Shown in pieces: positions 62,201 through 64,000 of a DNA stretch of 64,000 nucleotides. This DNA comes from Otis tarda. Its lineage: Eukaryota > Chordata > Aves > Otidiformes > Otididae. The notes beneath the pieces are model-generated. The model searched no databases and was not told where the DNA came from. It worked only from the letters and a program-made list of their open reading frames with translations. Location of the stretch: assembly GCA_026413225.1 (NCBI GenBank), contig CM048554.1, positions 52,535,463-52,599,462 of the forward strand. The letters are read 5' to 3'. A program made the position numbers and the translations under genes. The number at the start of each line of letters is the position of its first letter. The stretch's first letter is position 1.

Positions 62201-63115
62201 CGCCAGCGGGGAGGGAGAACAGGTCCTCTTCTGACTCGTGTACCTTCTGTGTGGCCACACTGATGACTGAACGGGAACAGCTCCTGAACTGCACAGACTC
62301 TCTCTGTGGAACAGAGACTCATTTCGTACAGTACATTTCCAAGCAACTCCTCTCCTCCTGCCCAGGCTTCAAGCAACTTCCCCTCCATGAGATAAACGGC
62401 CTCTTCCTCGGCTTGATTACAGCAATCCTAAAATTGGAACTGAGAAGTTAACAGGAAGAAAGAGCTGGGATTTTATTGAGATCAACTCTATTTCTGTCAC
62501 GTTGACTGAAATAGGCAGTTGACCTTGTTCTACTTATGACTACCACAGCACAAGCCACAGCTTGTTATCACCAGCAAGAGGCGAGCAGGTACAGCAGGGG
62601 CTCCTCGGCACCCTCCGCCCAGGGCTCTCACTCTACTTCACAAAACCCGTGCCTCCCACCACAGTCGAGTGACCAGCAGCCACCCCCATGCAGCCAAAGT
62701 CAAGCAACAGGGAAAGTGGAATTTGTATGAATGGGCTTCAAATTTTCACCCTGCTAGTCAACGAGCAAAGTGCTCTGGGTCACAGGATGAGCTCGTTTCC
62801 CTCCTCCTCTGCTTCCCTGAGGCAGTGAGCAATAATTATGCTCACCATCTTCCTTACGCTGATACCACAAACCAGTTTAACTGCAGAGGGAGCTTCCCTT
62901 GCCAGTCTATTGTACCGAAGGCCAATGAGCCCCTTGTGGGTTTGTGCAGCTTTCATTGAAGAGACTTTCCCTCTGAAAGAGATGAGAGTTTAATCAAAAG
63001 CATCTCCTGCCTCCACAGACCCTCCCTCCCACCAGAAAACCACTCCTTGCTTCCTTCTGCTCTCACAGCTGCCAGCTGGGTCCCACAACACGCCTGTGAT
63101 CTCCCTTCATTTCAG

Positions 63116-63187
63116 CCCATCAACCACGATGCTGCCAGGACTTCATGGAGGAGGTGCAGGAAGCCAAGCCCCTGCTTATCCCTGCAG
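63116..63187 (+). other. Exon-like segment between strong splice sites (unassigned)
   Basis: A good acceptor, ATCTCCCTTCATTTCAG, ends at 63115, and a consensus donor, CCTGCAG|GTGAGG, follows at 63187/63188, bounding 72 bp. All three plus-strand frames are open across it; one reads CCQDFMEEVQEAKPLLIP. I recognise no gene. It could be an exon of an unannotated plus-strand transcript upstream of DUSP10, or chance. Confidence 0.2.
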
Positions 63188-63206
63188 GTGAGGTGAGGTG
63201 AGGTGA
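63184..63206 (+). repeat. GGTGA pentanucleotide tandem repeat
   Basis: About four copies of GGTGA lie in a row directly after CCTGCA. Each unit contains a GT with donor-like context (GGTGAG), so the repeat starts at a candidate splice donor. Confidence 0.8.
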
Positions 63207-64000
63207 TGGGGGACGCCAGCTCACAGGTTGCTGCTGTCAAGTTCTTTCCTTGGGAGGTCACTGCCACTTCTAGCTTAGTGTGAGGTGCTGGCCTTGCCAA
63301 GCCTCTGAAAAGGATGTTGTTCCAAGGGGAACAGCATGTTTGCTTGCATGGTTCAGGTGTCTCCTCTTCATTTGTGAGGTGAATATATTAAAGCCACTGG
63401 GAGATAAGGGAAGGACATTGAAGATTAAAGACGGTAGGAGAAAACTACAGAACAATTTGGCTCTCACTGGGTGAGCCTGTCTCCGTGGTTCACGCTTGCG
63501 ACCAAACTTTAAGCAGGCAGACTACACTCCTACCACATAAATCAGTGCAGGTGATTCAGGTAGCAGAGCAGCGGGAGAGTATAACCAGCTGGTCAGTATA
63601 ATCAATGGTTGCAACTGATAAAAATTTTAAGGCAAATCCTGTTCAGTTGACTCATGGGATTGAGGGACTTCCTAAGTGACTTCTACCACTCTTGGTAGAA
63701 GGAAAAACAACATGATGTAATCGAGGGAGAAGAGGAAGCTGGATCCCTCATGCCCAGTTGTGAGAGTACAGTGAGCAGTATTTGCTCGTAAATATAGATT
63801 TTGTGCAAAATGCTTTTTCTTGCTTAGAAGGTAGATCACCCATGCTCTGGTTAGGCTGGCTGCTCCTAATAGGAAATCGCAGGGCCCTTCTCTTTCTTAT
63901 TTAGCAAGGCACAAAAAAACCCTCCAAGTTTATTTAGGGTTAATATTAATGTCCTAGGCATTTCTTACAACTTCTGTTTTCCCATGCTGATGATCCTGCA

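Larger units (their letters stand above)
54851..64000. other. Intergenic flank upstream of DUSP10
   Basis: After the CpG island the sequence returns to ordinary composition. It holds the MIR-like fossil at 58185-58320, a T14 run at 58626-58639 and the two exon-like splice-site pairs at 59185-59268 and 63116-63187. No coding gene is recognised; open frames are short and featureless. Confidence 0.6.

Overview
This is a stretch of vertebrate nuclear genome, most likely from a bird. The intron-rich layout and long AT-rich intergenic DNA point to a vertebrate. A 5'-truncated CR1 LINE (11540-12693) ending in the ATTCTATG-type octamer repeat, together with low repeat density, points to birds. There are no operons, CRISPR arrays, insertion sequences, tRNA or rRNA genes that I can see.

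The only protein-coding gene I can support is DUSP10 (MAP kinase phosphatase 5, MKP5), on the minus strand. It reads from a CpG-island promoter near 54.4 kb down to a poly(A) region near 27.96 kb. I reconstruct a non-coding first exon (about 54281-54380), three coding exons (51818-52663 with the ATG at 52617-52619; 32586-32963; 28970-29235) and a 3' UTR of about 1.0 kb (about 27960-28969). All splice junctions that touch coding sequence follow GT-AG and both intron phases agree. The joined frame is 481 codons plus stop. It has an N-terminal low-complexity region, a rhodanese-like MAPK-docking domain, a glycine-rich linker and an intact dual-specificity phosphatase domain with catalytic Cys407, Arg413 and Asp376. 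DUSP10 inactivates p38 and JNK in stress and immune signalling.

Layout: 1-27959 is the intergenic flank 3' of DUSP10. It holds an interferon-response-like GAAA array at 1750, a small orphan CpG-rich segment at 8685-9045, the dead CR1 at 11540-12693, an AT-rich enhancer-like block at 14285-14510, MIR-like SINE fossils and a second CpG-elevated segment near 26 kb. 27960-54380 is DUSP10, with introns of about 3.3, 18.9 and 1.6 kb; intron 2 carries many A-runs and an enhancer-like CpG-elevated block at 49270-49660. 53620-54850 is the CpG island. 54850-64000 is the upstream flank, with a MIR-like fossil at 58.2 kb and two unassigned exon-like splice-site pairs (59185-59268 minus; 63116-63187 plus).

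I do not see a novel multi-gene system. The best leads are regulatory: the GAAA array, the predicted 30-codon upstream ORF in the DUSP10 leader, the orphan CpG-rich segment, and the exon-like segments that could belong to unannotated non-coding transcripts.
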